Position numbers and translations under genes: made by a program | Assembly: GCF_008370045.1 (NCBI RefSeq) | Contig: NZ_VOBN01000013.1 | Location: 62,001 to 126,000, forward strand | DNA: 64,000 nt | Direction: 5' to 3' | Source: Pseudomonas sp. ANT_J12 | GTDB lineage: Bacteria > Pseudomonadota > Gammaproteobacteria > Pseudomonadales > Pseudomonadaceae | Shown here: in pieces, positions 23,335-33,011 of the stretch | Layout: each line of letters starts with the position of its first letter | How positions within the stretch are numbered: the stretch's first letter is position 1 | The notes under the pieces: generated by a model | Told to the model about the DNA's origin: nothing | Databases searched by the model: none | The model's input: the letters and a program-made list of their open reading frames with translations, nothing else

Positions 23335-26109
23335 TCAGAACGTCGAGGCTGTACGATTCTGCTGATCGCGCTGGGCCACCCAGTGTTCGATCAGTTCACG
23401 CAGCTGCGACAACTCCACCGGTTTGGCCATGTGCCCGTCCATACCCGCCTGGCGCGCGCGTTCCTTGTGCTCGGCGAGGATGTGTGCGGTCAACGCCACC
23501 ACCGGGGTGCGAATCCGTTGGTTGCCGACTTCCCACGCCCGCAATTGCTGGGTGGCGGAGAAGCCGTCGAGGATCGGCATTTCGCAATCCATCAACACCA
23601 GGTCGTAGCGTTGGGCCTTCATCGCCTGCAAGGCCTCTTCGCCGTTGCTGGCGGTGTCCGGTTGCAGGTTGAGCTTGCCCAGCATGCCGCGAATAACCTT
23701 GGTCGAGATGCTGTTGTCTTCGGCCACCAGGATCCTGAAGTCGCTCGGCACCTTGACCGGCAGGGTCGGGCCGGCGGGCAGGTGATGGTTCACGACCTGG
23801 CCTTTGTTGCGCTGGTTCAGCTCATCCGCCAGGGTGGTCTTGAGGGTGTAGCCGGCCACCGGTTTGGCGAGGATGCGCTTGATCCCCGAGTTGCGGGCGA
23901 TGATCTTGCTCGGCGCATTGCTGATGCCGGTGAGCATGATCAGCAGGATGTCGTGGTTCAGGCTCGGGTCTTCCTTGATCTTGGCCGCCAGTTGCATGCC
24001 GGTCATGCCGGGCATGTTCTGGTCCAGCAGGACCACGTCGAAGTAGTCGCGCAGGTGCGCCTTGGTGCGCAGCAACGCCAACGCTTCCTTGCCGGATGGC
24101 ACGGCGCTGACGTTCAGGCCCCAGGCGCTGCATTGCTGCACCAGCACCTTGCGACAGGTGTCGTTGTCGTCCACCACCAGCACCCGCGCGCCTTGCAACG
24201 GGCTGTCGAGGTCGGAGGTCGGGTGTTCCAGGCGATCCGGGTCCAGCGGCAAGGTCAGCCATAAGGTGCTGCCCTGATTGGTGCCGCTCTTGATCCCGAA
24301 TTCCCCTTGCATCAGGCGAATCAACTGACGGGCGATCACCAGCCCCAGGTTGCCGCCCAGGCGCGTGGCCGAGAGGAAATGCTTGCTGTGCAACTCGGCG
24401 TGCATCAACGCATCGCGTTCCTCGGCTTCCATCGGCACGCCGCTGTCCTGCACGGCGATGCGCAGGCGTGGTTTGGCGCTGCGTTCGTCGAGGGCGACGA
24501 CGATCAGGATTTCGCCTTCGTCGGTCTTTTTCAGGGCGTTTTCCAGCAGGCTCAGCAGGGTCTGGCGCAGGCGCGTCGGATCACCGCTGATCACCCGTGG
24601 CACTTGCGGCTGAATAAAGCTGATCAGCTCGACGTTCTGCTGTTCGGCCTTGGCCCGGAAGATACTCAGGCAGTCTTCGATCAGGGCATTGAGGTCGAAT
24701 TGCACGTCGTCCAGTTCGATCTGCCCGGACTCGAGCTTGGAGATGTCGAGAATCTCGTTGATCAGGGTCAGCAGTTCGTTGCCGGCGCTGTGGATGGTCT
24801 GCACGTAATCCCGCTGCTTGACCGACAGCGGCGTACCCAGCAGCAGTTCGGTCATGCCCAATACGCCATTCATCGGCGTGCGGATCTCGTGGCTGATCTT
24901 GGCCAGGAATTCGGCCTTGGCGTTGATCTCGGCGTTGCTGGCGGCCAGGTCGCGGCTGACGCTGAAGCGGTCTTCGGTGATGCTGCGCTGGCGCTCGCCC
25001 AGGGCGATGCTCATCAACAGGCCGCTGATGCAGATGAAGGCCAGCAAGGTGATGATCAGGCCTTGCGGCGCCACCAGGGTCAGCCCCAACAGTGCCGGCA
25101 GGATGATCAGCGCGCCGATGTTGAACACCACCATGGCTGCCACGAACAGGCGCGCCGGGCGATAGCCTTTTTGCCAGTGGAAGGCGCTGACAAACAGCAT
25201 GCTCAAGCCTGCGAGCGCGACGAGGGCGTAGGTGATGATGTTCAACGGCAGGGTGTTGACGAACAACAGCAGCAGCCCGCAGACCACCGTGAACAGAATG
25301 GCCCCGAGCAGCAATTTGTTCAGCGGGTGCGGGCCCAGCGGCGCGAAGAAGCGGTAGGCGAACATCAGGCCGCACGGCGCGGTCAGCAGCAAGGCGAGAT
25401 AGGCGCCGGGGGTCTGGACCGCGTGCCAGTTCGGCAGCCAGGGTCCGGCCAGGTTCAGCAGCAGGATCAGGCTGAGCATCAGCAGGAATTCGCACGCGGC
25501 CAGCCACAGGCTGCTGCGCGAGCGGGTGTAGGCGTAGCGCACGATGTTGTGCAGGATCAGCATGGCGATGCAGCCGAACAGCAGGCCATAGATCAGCGTG
25601 AGGTTCTGATTGGCGGCGGTCATTACTGCCGATTGCAGGGTGATGTAAGGCCGCAATTGGTGTTCGGACACCAGTCGCAGGTAGACGTCGAGGGGTTTGT
25701 CGCTTTGCGGCAGCGGCAACATGAAGTCGCTGCTGGGTAATGGCCGATCGGCCTGGGGCTGCTGGGTGCCGGTGTTCAGTTGCTCGACCAGCTTTTCGCC
25801 GTCCAGCACATACAGATTGAGGTGTGACAGGTCCGGGGCGAACACCCGCAGCAATTGTTCGTGCTTGCCGGGGGCCAGGCGAAAACGCAGCCATAACGCA
25901 CCGTCGGGCTCGGCCGCGGTGAGGCGGTCAAGTTCGATGGGGCTGAATTGATTGGTGAAGCGGGCGGAACGGATGTCGCTCAGCGCCAGGTCGCCCTGTT
26001 CGTCGAGCAATACCGACCAGCCACTGCCTTGCGCGGCCTGGGCCGGGAGCATGCAGAGCAAGGTCAACAGAGTGACGGTAAGACCTATGGCAATCCTGAG
26101 CCAGCGCAC
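23335..26109 (-). CDS. retS: Hybrid sensor kinase RetS
   Basis: Membrane hybrid sensor kinase, orthologous by order (next to purD) and architecture to RetS, which blocks GacS and so represses Rsm small RNA synthesis, biofilm and type VI functions. The 924-residue chain has a signal sequence, a periplasmic DISMED2 domain (about 30-160), seven helices (7TM-DISM, about 170-370), a HisKA with H407 (KISHEIRTPMNG), an HATPase (N-box LLENALKKTD, 521-530), and two receivers with D696 (LLDQNMPG) and D841 (LMDCEMPILDG). It ends close to the toxin-associated proteins, and is transcribed towards them. Confidence 0.93.
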   Translation of the reverse strand: MRWLRIAIGLTVTLLTLLCMLPAQAAQGSGWSVLLDEQGDLALSDIRSARFTNQFSPIELDRLTAAEPDGALWLRFRLAPGKHEQLLRVFAPDLSHLNLYVLDGEKLVEQLNTGTQQPQADRPLPSSDFMLPLPQSDKPLDVYLRLVSEHQLRPYITLQSAVMTAANQNLTLIYGLLFGCIAMLILHNIVRYAYTRSRSSLWLAACEFLLMLSLILLLNLAGPWLPNWHAVQTPGAYLALLLTAPCGLMFAYRFFAPLGPHPLNKLLLGAILFTVVCGLLLLFVNTLPLNIITYALVALAGLSMLFVSAFHWQKGYRPARLFVAAMVVFNIGALIILPALLGLTLVAPQGLIITLLAFICISGLLMSIALGERQRSITEDRFSVSRDLAASNAEINAKAEFLAKISHEIRTPMNGVLGMTELLLGTPLSVKQRDYVQTIHSAGNELLTLINEILDISKLESGQIELDDVQFDLNALIEDCLSIFRAKAEQQNVELISFIQPQVPRVISGDPTRLRQTLLSLLENALKKTDEGEILIVVALDERSAKPRLRIAVQDSGVPMEAEERDALMHAELHSKHFLSATRLGGNLGLVIARQLIRLMQGEFGIKSGTNQGSTLWLTLPLDPDRLEHPTSDLDSPLQGARVLVVDDNDTCRKVLVQQCSAWGLNVSAVPSGKEALALLRTKAHLRDYFDVVLLDQNMPGMTGMQLAAKIKEDPSLNHDILLIMLTGISNAPSKIIARNSGIKRILAKPVAGYTLKTTLADELNQRNKGQVVNHHLPAGPTLPVKVPSDFRILVAEDNSISTKVIRGMLGKLNLQPDTASNGEEALQAMKAQRYDLVLMDCEMPILDGFSATQQLRAWEVGNQRIRTPVVALTAHILAEHKERARQAGMDGHMAKPVELSQLRELIEHWVAQRDQQNRTASTF

Positions 26110-26169
26110 GGCGAAATCCCTTCGTAGGTTGATGCCAGAATATAACTATGCGCGGCGCTGGAACAGTCC

Positions 26170-26192
26170 GGCAAGGGCATCACGCCCTTGCC
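26170..26192. repeat. Hairpin between purD and retS
   Basis: Perfect 8-base stem ggcaaggg / cccttgcc with a seven-base loop. There is no T-run on the minus strand, so it is an RNA stem or processing site rather than a clear terminator. Confidence 0.55.
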
Positions 26193-26208
26193 TGGCCGAA
26201 TGGCTGGC

Positions 26209-27504
26209 CTATTCCTGATTTTCGCCACGCTCGCGGGCAATGGCACGGTAGCCAATGTCCTTGCGATAGAAGCTGCCTTCCCAGTCGATCTTCGCCGCCA
26301 GCTTGTAAGCCTGCTGCTGGGCCGCATCGACGCTGGCGCCCATGGCCGTGGCGCACAACACCCGACCACCGGCCGTTACCACCTGGCCGTCCTTCAGCGC
26401 AGTACCGGCGTGGAAGACTTTGCCTTCCAGTGCCGCCGCTGCTTCCAGACCGTTGATCGCCACGCCTTTAGCGTAGTCGCCCGGATAGCCGCCTGCCGCC
26501 AATACAATGCCGACGCTCGGACGTGGATCCCATTGCGCTTCGACCTTGTCCAGGGCTTGCGCCAAGGCCGCTTCGACCAACAATACCAGGCTCGACTGCA
26601 AGCGCAGCATCACCGGTTGGGTCTCAGGGTCGCCGAAACGGCAGTTGAACTCGATAACTTTTGGGTTACCGGCTTTGTCGATCATCAGGCCGGCGTAGAG
26701 GAAACCGGTGTAGACGTTGCCTTCATCGGCCATGCCGCGCACGGTTGGCCAGATCACCAGGTCCATCACGCGCTTGTGCACTTCAGCGGTCACGACCGGG
26801 GCAGGGGAGTAAGCACCCATGCCGCCGGTGTTCGGGCCGGTGTCGCCGTCGCCGACGCGTTTGTGGTCCTGGCTGGTGGCCATCGGCAATACGTTCTTGC
26901 CGTCGACCATGACGATGAAGCTGGCTTCTTCGCCGTCGAGGAATTCTTCGATCACCACGCGGGAACCGGCATCGCCGAACGCGTTGCCGGCGAGCATGTC
27001 GCGCACGGCGTCTTCGGCTTCGGCCAGAGTCATGGCGACGATCACGCCTTTACCGGCGGCCAGGCCGTCGGCCTTGATCACGATCGGTGCGCCTTTTTCA
27101 CGCAGATAAGCCAGGGCCGGCTCGATCTCGGTGAAGTTCTGGTAGTCGGCGGTCGGGATCTTGTGGCGCGCCAGGAAATCCTTGGTAAACGCTTTCGAGC
27201 CTTCCAGCTGGGCAGCGCCCGCGGTCGGGCCGAAGCAATCCAGGCCACGGGCGCGGAACAGGTCGACAACACCGGCAACCAACGGGACTTCCGGGCCGAC
27301 GATGGTCAGGGAAACGTTCTTCTCGGCAAAGTCGGCCAACTGCTCAAGGGCCAGCACGTCGATGGCGACGTTCTCGCATTTGGCTTCGATGGCCGTACCG
27401 GCGTTGCCCGGCGCGACGAAAACCTTCTGCACGCGCGGATCCTGAGCCACTTTCCAGGCCAGGGCGTGTTCACGGCCACCGCTGCCAATGATCAAAACAT
27501 TCAT
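26209..27504 (-). CDS. purD: Phosphoribosylamine-glycine ligase PurD
   Basis: ATP-grasp enzyme that makes glycinamide ribonucleotide from phosphoribosylamine and glycine, step two of purine synthesis. The 431-residue product has the N-terminal MNVLIIGSGGREHALAWK, the ATP-grasp motif IVIKADGLAAGKGV (about 141) and PNTGGMGAYSPAP (about 217), plus the metal-site motif EFNCRFGDPETQ. Length is standard. It follows purH with a REPIN in the gap. Confidence 0.97.
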   Translation of the reverse strand: MNVLIIGSGGREHALAWKVAQDPRVQKVFVAPGNAGTAIEAKCENVAIDVLALEQLADFAEKNVSLTIVGPEVPLVAGVVDLFRARGLDCFGPTAGAAQLEGSKAFTKDFLARHKIPTADYQNFTEIEPALAYLREKGAPIVIKADGLAAGKGVIVAMTLAEAEDAVRDMLAGNAFGDAGSRVVIEEFLDGEEASFIVMVDGKNVLPMATSQDHKRVGDGDTGPNTGGMGAYSPAPVVTAEVHKRVMDLVIWPTVRGMADEGNVYTGFLYAGLMIDKAGNPKVIEFNCRFGDPETQPVMLRLQSSLVLLVEAALAQALDKVEAQWDPRPSVGIVLAAGGYPGDYAKGVAINGLEAAAALEGKVFHAGTALKDGQVVTAGGRVLCATAMGASVDAAQQQAYKLAAKIDWEGSFYRKDIGYRAIARERGENQE

Positions 27505-27590
27505 TTCAAAAAACCTCGGATGACGCTAATTCTGGGGAGCAGCCTGAGCTGCCTGGCTAACGGTGCGCGGCATCTGCCATACACCGAACC

Positions 27591-27679
27591 TGTAGGAGCG
27601 AGGCTTGCCCGCGAAGGCATCACCTCGGTATTGCTGTTGCACCGCGGCGTCCCCTTCGCGGGCAAGCCTCGCTCCTACA
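27591..27679. repeat. REPIN between purH and purD
   Basis: Inverted arms tgtaggagcgaggcttgccc and gggcaagcctcgctcctaca around about 45 bases with no open frame of note. Same family as the elements at 995, 41256, 47061 and 57383. Confidence 0.85.
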
Positions 27680-27685
27680 AGAGCA

Positions 27686-29293
27686 TTAGTGACGGAAATG
27701 GCGCATGCCGGTGAAGACCATGGCGATGCCGGCTTCGTCAGCGGCAGCAATCACTTCCGCATCACGCATCGAGCCGCCTGGCTGGATCACGGCGGTGATA
27801 CCGACCTTGGCCGCATTGTCCAGGCCGTCGCGGAACGGGAAGAACGCGTCCGATGCCATCACCGAGCCCGCCACTTGCAACCCGGCGTGTTCAGCCTTGA
27901 TCGCGGCGATACGCGCGGAGTTCACACGGCTCATCTGGCCAGCGCCGACACCGATGGTCTGACGGTTCTTGGCGTAGACGATGGCGTTGGATTTAACGTA
28001 CTTGGCTACTTTCCAGGCGAAGATCAGGTCGTTGATTTCCTGTTCGGTCGGCGCACGCTTGGTCACGACTTTCAGGTCTGCGCTGCTGATCATGCCGACG
28101 TCGCGGCTCTGTACCAGCAAGCCGCCGTTGACGCGCTTGTAGTCCCAGGCAGCGGCGCGATCAGCCGACCACTCGCCGCAGGCCAGCAGGCGCACGTTGG
28201 CTTTGGCCGCCACGATGGCGCGAGCTTCTGCGCTGACGGATGGCGCGATGATGACTTCGACGAATTGACGCTCGACGATGGCCTTGGCGGTTTCAGCATC
28301 CAGCTCGCGGTTGAAGGCGATGATGCCGCCGAACGCCGATTCGGTGTCGGTGGCATAAGCCAGTTCGTAAGCCTGACGGATGCCGCCTTCGGCGTCCGGG
28401 CTGACCGCAACGCCGCACGGGTTGGCGTGCTTGACGATCACGCAGGCCGGCTTGACGAAGCTTTTTACGCATTCCAGCGCGGCGTCGGTGTCGGCCACGT
28501 TGTTGTACGACAGTTCTTTGCCTTGCAGTTGGGTCGCGGTGGCGATGCCGACTTCGGCAGGCTTGGCTTCCACGTAGAACGCCGCGCTCTGGTGCGGGTT
28601 CTCGCCGTAGCGCATTTCCTGCGCCTTGACGAACTGGCTGTTGAACGTGCGCGGGAACTCGCTGCGACCTTCGGTGCTGAGGGTGTCAGCCGCCTGGTTC
28701 ACGGTGCCCATGTAGTTGGCGATCATGCCGTCGTAGGCGGCGGTGTGTTCGAAGGCCTTGAGCATCAGGTCGAAACGCTGTGCGTAGGTCAGGCCGCCGG
28801 CCTTGAGGCTTTCCAGGACGTTGGCGTAGTCGCTGGCATTCACCACGATGGCCACGTCTTTATGGTTTTTTGCCGCCGAACGGACCATGGTCGGGCCGCC
28901 GATGTCGATGTTTTCGATGGCGGTCGGCAGGTCGCAGCCTGGCTTGTTGATGGTGGCTTCGAACGGGTACAGGTTAACCGCCACCAGATCGATCGGCTTG
29001 ATGCCGTGCTCGTTCATGATGGCGTCGTCGATACCGCGACGACCGAGGATCCCACCGTGGATTTTCGGGTGCAGGGTCTTGACCCGACCGTCCATCATTT
29101 CTGCGAAACCGGTGTAATCCGCGACTTCCACTGCGGCAACGCCGTTGTCACGCAGCAGCTTGAACGTCCCGCCGGTGGAGAGGATCTCGACACCCAGGGC
29201 TTCGAGCTCCTTGGCGAATTCGAGGATCCCGGTCTTGTCGGAGACGCTGATCAAGGCGCGGCGGATCGGCAGGCGGGTAGTCTGGTCGGTCAT
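27686..29293 (-). CDS. purH: Bifunctional AICAR transformylase/IMP cyclohydrolase PurH
   Basis: Last two steps of IMP synthesis: formylation of AICAR and ring closure. The 535-residue protein has the IMP cyclohydrolase domain (about 1-200, with ALISVSDKTGILEFAKEL and the STGGT motif) and the transformylase domain with ELSYNNVADTDAALE and KHANPCGVA. I start at MTDQTTRLPI, which has GGA upstream; an ATG four codons earlier is possible. fis lies upstream with a terminator in between. Confidence 0.97.
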   Translation of the reverse strand: MTDQTTRLPIRRALISVSDKTGILEFAKELEALGVEILSTGGTFKLLRDNGVAAVEVADYTGFAEMMDGRVKTLHPKIHGGILGRRGIDDAIMNEHGIKPIDLVAVNLYPFEATINKPGCDLPTAIENIDIGGPTMVRSAAKNHKDVAIVVNASDYANVLESLKAGGLTYAQRFDLMLKAFEHTAAYDGMIANYMGTVNQAADTLSTEGRSEFPRTFNSQFVKAQEMRYGENPHQSAAFYVEAKPAEVGIATATQLQGKELSYNNVADTDAALECVKSFVKPACVIVKHANPCGVAVSPDAEGGIRQAYELAYATDTESAFGGIIAFNRELDAETAKAIVERQFVEVIIAPSVSAEARAIVAAKANVRLLACGEWSADRAAAWDYKRVNGGLLVQSRDVGMISSADLKVVTKRAPTEQEINDLIFAWKVAKYVKSNAIVYAKNRQTIGVGAGQMSRVNSARIAAIKAEHAGLQVAGSVMASDAFFPFRDGLDNAAKVGITAVIQPGGSMRDAEVIAAADEAGIAMVFTGMRHFRH

Positions 29294-29324
29294 TTCAATT
29301 TCCATCAAAAGCAAAGGAGTCAGC

Positions 29325-29357
29325 AAAAAAGGCGACCGTTTTTACGCGGGCGCCTTT
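29325..29357 (-). terminator. Terminator after fis
   Basis: Read on the minus strand, aaaggcg and cgccttt pair around a 16-base loop and are followed by a T-run, 18 bases after the fis stop and before purH. Confidence 0.75.
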
Positions 29358-29374
29358 CTGGTTTGATTGAATGC

Positions 29375-29695
29375 TTACAGCAAATCGTACTGCTTGAGTT
29401 TCTTGCGCAGCGTGCCTCGGTTCAGCCCGAGCAGCTCGCTGGCCTTGGTCTGGTTGCCCTTGACATAGTTCATCACGCACTCGAGCAGGGGAGCCTCGAC
29501 TTCGGAGAGCACCAGGTTGTACACATCCGTGACGGCAGCGCCCTCAAGGTGGGCGAAATAATTGTGCAGCGCCTTCTCGACACTCCCGCGAAGGGTCTGG
29601 CCTTCTTCGCTCGGCGTATTGAGGTGCTGTTTCAAATTCACGTTGTCGCTCACGGGTGTTGTTCCACTCACTAAAGTCTCGGTCATCATCGTCAT
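29375..29695 (-). CDS. fis: Nucleoid protein Fis
   Basis: DNA-bending nucleoid protein that activates rRNA promoters and affects global transcription. The 106-residue product ends in the Fis helix-turn-helix, NQTKASELLGLNRGTLRKKL, preceded by the dimer helices (VLSEVEAPLLECVMNYVKG). The start (MTMMTETLVS) overlaps the dusB stop by two bases, the classic dusB-fis arrangement; the open frame upstream is inside dusB. A terminator follows. Confidence 0.96.
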   Translation of the reverse strand: MTMMTETLVSGTTPVSDNVNLKQHLNTPSEEGQTLRGSVEKALHNYFAHLEGAAVTDVYNLVLSEVEAPLLECVMNYVKGNQTKASELLGLNRGTLRKKLKQYDLL

Positions 29696-30702
29696 GCGGC
29701 CACCCCTTCTCCGTCCCCTGTCAGGCTCTTGTAACGTTCGGCGAAGAACTCCCGGACGTTGGCGCATTGTGTTTCCGTACCATCCAAACGATTGAAGTGG
29801 GCGCGGAACTCCCTGGCGCCCGGCAGGGTTGCGAGGTACCAGCCCACATGCTTGCGGGCAATGCGTACGCCCATCACGTCTCCGTAGAAAGCGTGCAGCG
29901 CGGCCAGATGCTCAAGCAGAATACGTTCCACCTCGATCAGTTCCGGTGCCGGGAGTTTTTCGCCGGTCCGCAGAAAATGGTCGATCTCACGGAAAATCCA
30001 TGGCCGCCCCTGGGCAGCCCGGCCTATCAACAGGCCATCGGCACCGGTCGCATCGAGCACGTACCGGGCCTTCTCGGGTGAATCGATGTCGCCATTGGCG
30101 AAGACCGGGATCGACACCGCCTGCTTGATCGCGGCAATGGTGTCGTACTCGGCCTCGCCGGTGTACAGGTCGGCCCGGGTGCGGCCATGGACCGCCAGCG
30201 CCGTGATGCCTGCCTGCTCGGCGATCTTCGCCACGGTCAGGCCGTTCTTGTTGTCCCGGTCCCAACCCGTGCGGATCTTCAACGTGACCGGCACATCCAC
30301 CGCAGCCACCACGGCCTGCAGGATCTCGGTCACCAATGCTTCATCTTTCAACAGCGCGGAACCGGCGGCCTTGTTGCAGACCTTCTTCGCCGGACAGCCC
30401 ATGTTGATATCAATAATCTGTGCGCCCAGTTCCACGTTGGCCCGGGCCGCGTCCGCCAACATCTGTGCATCGCCACCGGCGATCTGTACCGAGCGTGGCT
30501 CGGGATCACCTTCGTGGATCATGCGCATCCGCGATTTGCGGGTGTTCCACAAGCTCATGTCGCTGGTGACCATTTCCGAGACTACAAGCCCTGCGCCCAG
30601 TCGCTTGCACAGCTGACGAAAGGGCTGGTCGGTGACCCCCGCCATCGGGGCGAGGATCAAGCCGTTGTGCAATGTATATGGACCGATGCGTACCGCCGAC
30701 AT
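29692..30702 (-). CDS. dusB: tRNA-dihydrouridine synthase DusB
   Basis: FMN enzyme that reduces uridines in tRNA to dihydrouridine. The 336-residue chain has LAPMAGVTDQPFRQLC near the N-terminus, the NMGCPAKKVCNKAAGSAL segment (about 103-120) with the active-site Cys, and a C-terminal helical tRNA-binding domain. It is the first gene of the dusB-fis operon, with a promoter-like pair 51-80 bases upstream. Confidence 0.96.
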   Translation of the reverse strand: MSAVRIGPYTLHNGLILAPMAGVTDQPFRQLCKRLGAGLVVSEMVTSDMSLWNTRKSRMRMIHEGDPEPRSVQIAGGDAQMLADAARANVELGAQIIDINMGCPAKKVCNKAAGSALLKDEALVTEILQAVVAAVDVPVTLKIRTGWDRDNKNGLTVAKIAEQAGITALAVHGRTRADLYTGEAEYDTIAAIKQAVSIPVFANGDIDSPEKARYVLDATGADGLLIGRAAQGRPWIFREIDHFLRTGEKLPAPELIEVERILLEHLAALHAFYGDVMGVRIARKHVGWYLATLPGAREFRAHFNRLDGTETQCANVREFFAERYKSLTGDGEGVAA

Positions 30703-30753
30703 AGGACTTCCCTGTTGTGGGGCCGGATCATTAGAGTTCGAAAAAGGGTTGGC

Positions 30754-30782
30754 ATGATACCCGCTCTCGATGACTGGTTAAA
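30754..30782 (-). promoter_or_regulatory. Candidate sigma-70 promoter of dusB-fis
   Basis: Minus strand: TTTAAC (30777-30782) and TATCAT (30754-30759) with a 17-base spacer, about 52 bases upstream of the dusB start. The -10 matches five of six consensus bases; the -35 is weaker. Confidence 0.5.
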
Positions 30783-30887
30783 GGCTGAATTGAACAAAAT
30801 CTGAACAGTTATTCTGTTATCGCCAGCGGTTTGGTTCGCAGGGGTGAAGTCAGAAAACCGCCGTCAATCCCGCAACACTGAAGCGTT

Positions 30888-32102
30888 TCACTCGGGTGAA
30901 TGGAAGCTCAGGCTGTAGTTCACCGCTTTGGGGCCTGGGTCGAGGATGTCCAGCGCGATGTGGATCGGCGTCTGTGGTGGCATCTCGGCCATGCCTTCGA
31001 GGTCACCGTTGAGGTACTCGCCGGGTTTGAAGCGACGACTGGCGATCAGGTGGCCGTTGAGGTCGGCAAAGCGCAGTTCCAGCAGCGGGAAGGGCTGGGA
31101 GAACGCCGCGCGGTTATAGATGATGGCATCCACCACCAGCGCGCCGCTGAAGTCCGGGTGGCTGCGCACCACCAGGTTGCTGCTTTTGACCTTGGCGATG
31201 TCGACCTTGGACGGCACCGTGCAGCCGATGTGCGGGCACAGTTGCTGGAACCACGGGCGGTATTGGTCCTGGCGCGCCAATTCTTCGAAATGGTAGGCCA
31301 CGTACTGGCCGACGAGGGCGCCGGCGCCGAGCAGGATCAGCACCAGCCAGAAAAACCGTCGGCCCCACGGCGAACGGCGTTTTTGCCAATCGAGTTGCAG
31401 CGGGTCGTCAGACAGGTCGAGCAAGGCTTCGTCACGCTCGGTCGCCTCGCTGCGTTCGTGTCGCTTGCGCAAGGGGACAATCGGAGGCAGGTCGTCGTCA
31501 GTGGTAGCGGCGGCCGACAGACGATCATGGCGCAGCGGCGTGTCGAGCGGATCATTCAGGCGCAGGTGCGGCACCAGGGGCTCGTCGTCCAGATCAACCG
31601 GTTCCAGTGAGAACGAAGGTTCAGTGCGCGAGTGCTTGCCCGGATCTGCCTGCGTTTCCCGTTGGTCGGCTTCGACGGCCTGGGCGCGATCGGCGGCCGA
31701 TTCGCTGAACAGGCTGTCGGACCAGGGCTCATCGTCGTGCTCGACACTGTCCCGGCGCGCGCTCAAGGTGTCTTCGCGGTGCTGGCCGAATTCCTTGGTG
31801 GGCTGGATTTCCCGCTGTTCGAGCCGGGCCAGTTCCTGGTCCAGGTCGAGGCTGTCCAGGTCCATTTCGGCGGCGGACCACTGCTTTTGGCTGATGGCCC
31901 GTACCGGCGGCTCGACGATGGCCGGGGCGACCGGTGTGACAGCGTCTTTGCCGGCCCGTTGCTCAAGCAGTTGCTTGGCAGCGTTGAACACCTGCAAGCA
32001 GGAGCCACAGCGAACCACCCCACGGGCCACGCTCAATTGGGCATGGCTGACGCGGAAGCTGGTTTGGCAATGCGGGCACTGGGTGACGAAGCTATCGGTC
32101 AT
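30888..32102 (-). CDS. DUF3426 zinc-ribbon membrane protein
   Basis: 404-residue protein with an MJ0042-type zinc ribbon at the N-terminus (CPHCQTSF, then CGSCLQVF, residues about 9-40), a long charged and disordered middle (about 70-230), one membrane helix (FFWLVLILLGAGALVGQYVA, about 245-265) and a C-terminal DUF3426 domain with VVDAIIYNRAAFSQPFP. The family is widespread in beta- and gamma-proteobacteria and lies between prmA and dusB-fis; no function is known. It is 30 bases downstream of prmA and likely cotranscribed. Confidence 0.88.
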   Translation of the reverse strand: MTDSFVTQCPHCQTSFRVSHAQLSVARGVVRCGSCLQVFNAAKQLLEQRAGKDAVTPVAPAIVEPPVRAISQKQWSAAEMDLDSLDLDQELARLEQREIQPTKEFGQHREDTLSARRDSVEHDDEPWSDSLFSESAADRAQAVEADQRETQADPGKHSRTEPSFSLEPVDLDDEPLVPHLRLNDPLDTPLRHDRLSAAATTDDDLPPIVPLRKRHERSEATERDEALLDLSDDPLQLDWQKRRSPWGRRFFWLVLILLGAGALVGQYVAYHFEELARQDQYRPWFQQLCPHIGCTVPSKVDIAKVKSSNLVVRSHPDFSGALVVDAIIYNRAAFSQPFPLLELRFADLNGHLIASRRFKPGEYLNGDLEGMAEMPPQTPIHIALDILDPGPKAVNYSLSFHSPE

Positions 32103-32132
32103 GCGGCGATCCGGATTATGCAGGCGCTCATT

Positions 32133-33011
32133 CTAGCGCCGACGGCCAGTGATGCGCACCCAGCCATCGCGATTGGCAATCGGGTCCAGATCGAAGTCCT
32201 GGGCGTAGGCCTTGGCCACTTCTTCGCCTTGTTCGGCGAGGATGCCGGACAACGCCAGGCGGCCACCCGGTTTGACCAGGCTCGACAGTTGCGGCGCCAG
32301 GGACACCAGCGGCCCCGCCAGGATATTGGCCACCAGCACGTCGGCCTGCACCTGCGGCAGATCTTGCGGCAGGTACAGCGGGAAGAGTGCTTCGGCAATG
32401 TTGTTGCGCCCGGCGTTATCGCGGGAGGCTTCCAGGGCTTGCACGTCGATGTCGGTGCCGACGGCTTCCTTGGCGCCCAGCAACAGGGCGGCAATCGCCA
32501 GAATCCCCGAGCCACAGCCGAAGTCGAGGACGTTGCAATCCTTCAGGTCCTGGCCGTCGAGCCATTCCAGGCACAGCGCGGTGGTCGGGTGGGTGCCGGT
32601 GCCGAACGCCAGGCCCGGGTCCAGCAGCAGGTTCACGGCGTCGGGTTCCGGCGCGGCGTGCCAGCTCGGGACGATCCACAGGCGCTCACCGAAACGCATC
32701 GGCTGGAAGCCATCCATCCAGCTGCGTTCCCAGTCCTGGTCTTCGATGATTTCGCTGTGATGCTCGGGCAGCGGGCCGCCGGTCAGCAGTTCCATATGGG
32801 CCAGGACGCTGGCGGCTTCGGTGCCGTCCTCGAACAGGGCCAGCAGATGGGTGTGCGACCACAGCGGCGTGGTGTTGAGTTCCGGTTCGAAGATCGGCTG
32901 GTCTTCGGCGTCCATGAACGTCACCGACACGGCGCCCACTTCGAGGAAAGCGTCTTCGTAGGTTTCGGCTTGTTCTGGGCTGATGGCGAGACGGACTTGC
33001 AGCCAAGGCAT
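32133..33011 (-). CDS. prmA: Ribosomal protein L11 methyltransferase PrmA
   Basis: SAM-dependent enzyme that trimethylates ribosomal protein L11. The 292-residue product has an N-terminal substrate-recognition domain (MPWLQVRLAISPEQAE) and a C-terminal methyltransferase with DFGCGSGILA and the NILAGPL motif (about 229). The start at 33011 is supported by AAAGGTG six bases upstream; the frame is open for 19 more codons without support. It is divergent from the giant gene at 33282. Confidence 0.96.
   Translation of the reverse strand: MPWLQVRLAISPEQAETYEDAFLEVGAVSVTFMDAEDQPIFEPELNTTPLWSHTHLLALFEDGTEAASVLAHMELLTGGPLPEHHSEIIEDQDWERSWMDGFQPMRFGERLWIVPSWHAAPEPDAVNLLLDPGLAFGTGTHPTTALCLEWLDGQDLKDCNVLDFGCGSGILAIAALLLGAKEAVGTDIDVQALEASRDNAGRNNIAEALFPLYLPQDLPQVQADVLVANILAGPLVSLAPQLSSLVKPGGRLALSGILAEQGEEVAKAYAQDFDLDPIANRDGWVRITGRRR

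Noticed and set aside
24307..25740. Long plus-strand open frame opposite retS
   Set aside because: Q/G/R/H-rich translation typical of antisense high-GC frames; retS on the other strand has full domain support.
27605..29674. 689-codon plus-strand open frame opposite purH and fis
   Set aside because: Runs antisense over purH, a REPIN and fis; no coherent domain.
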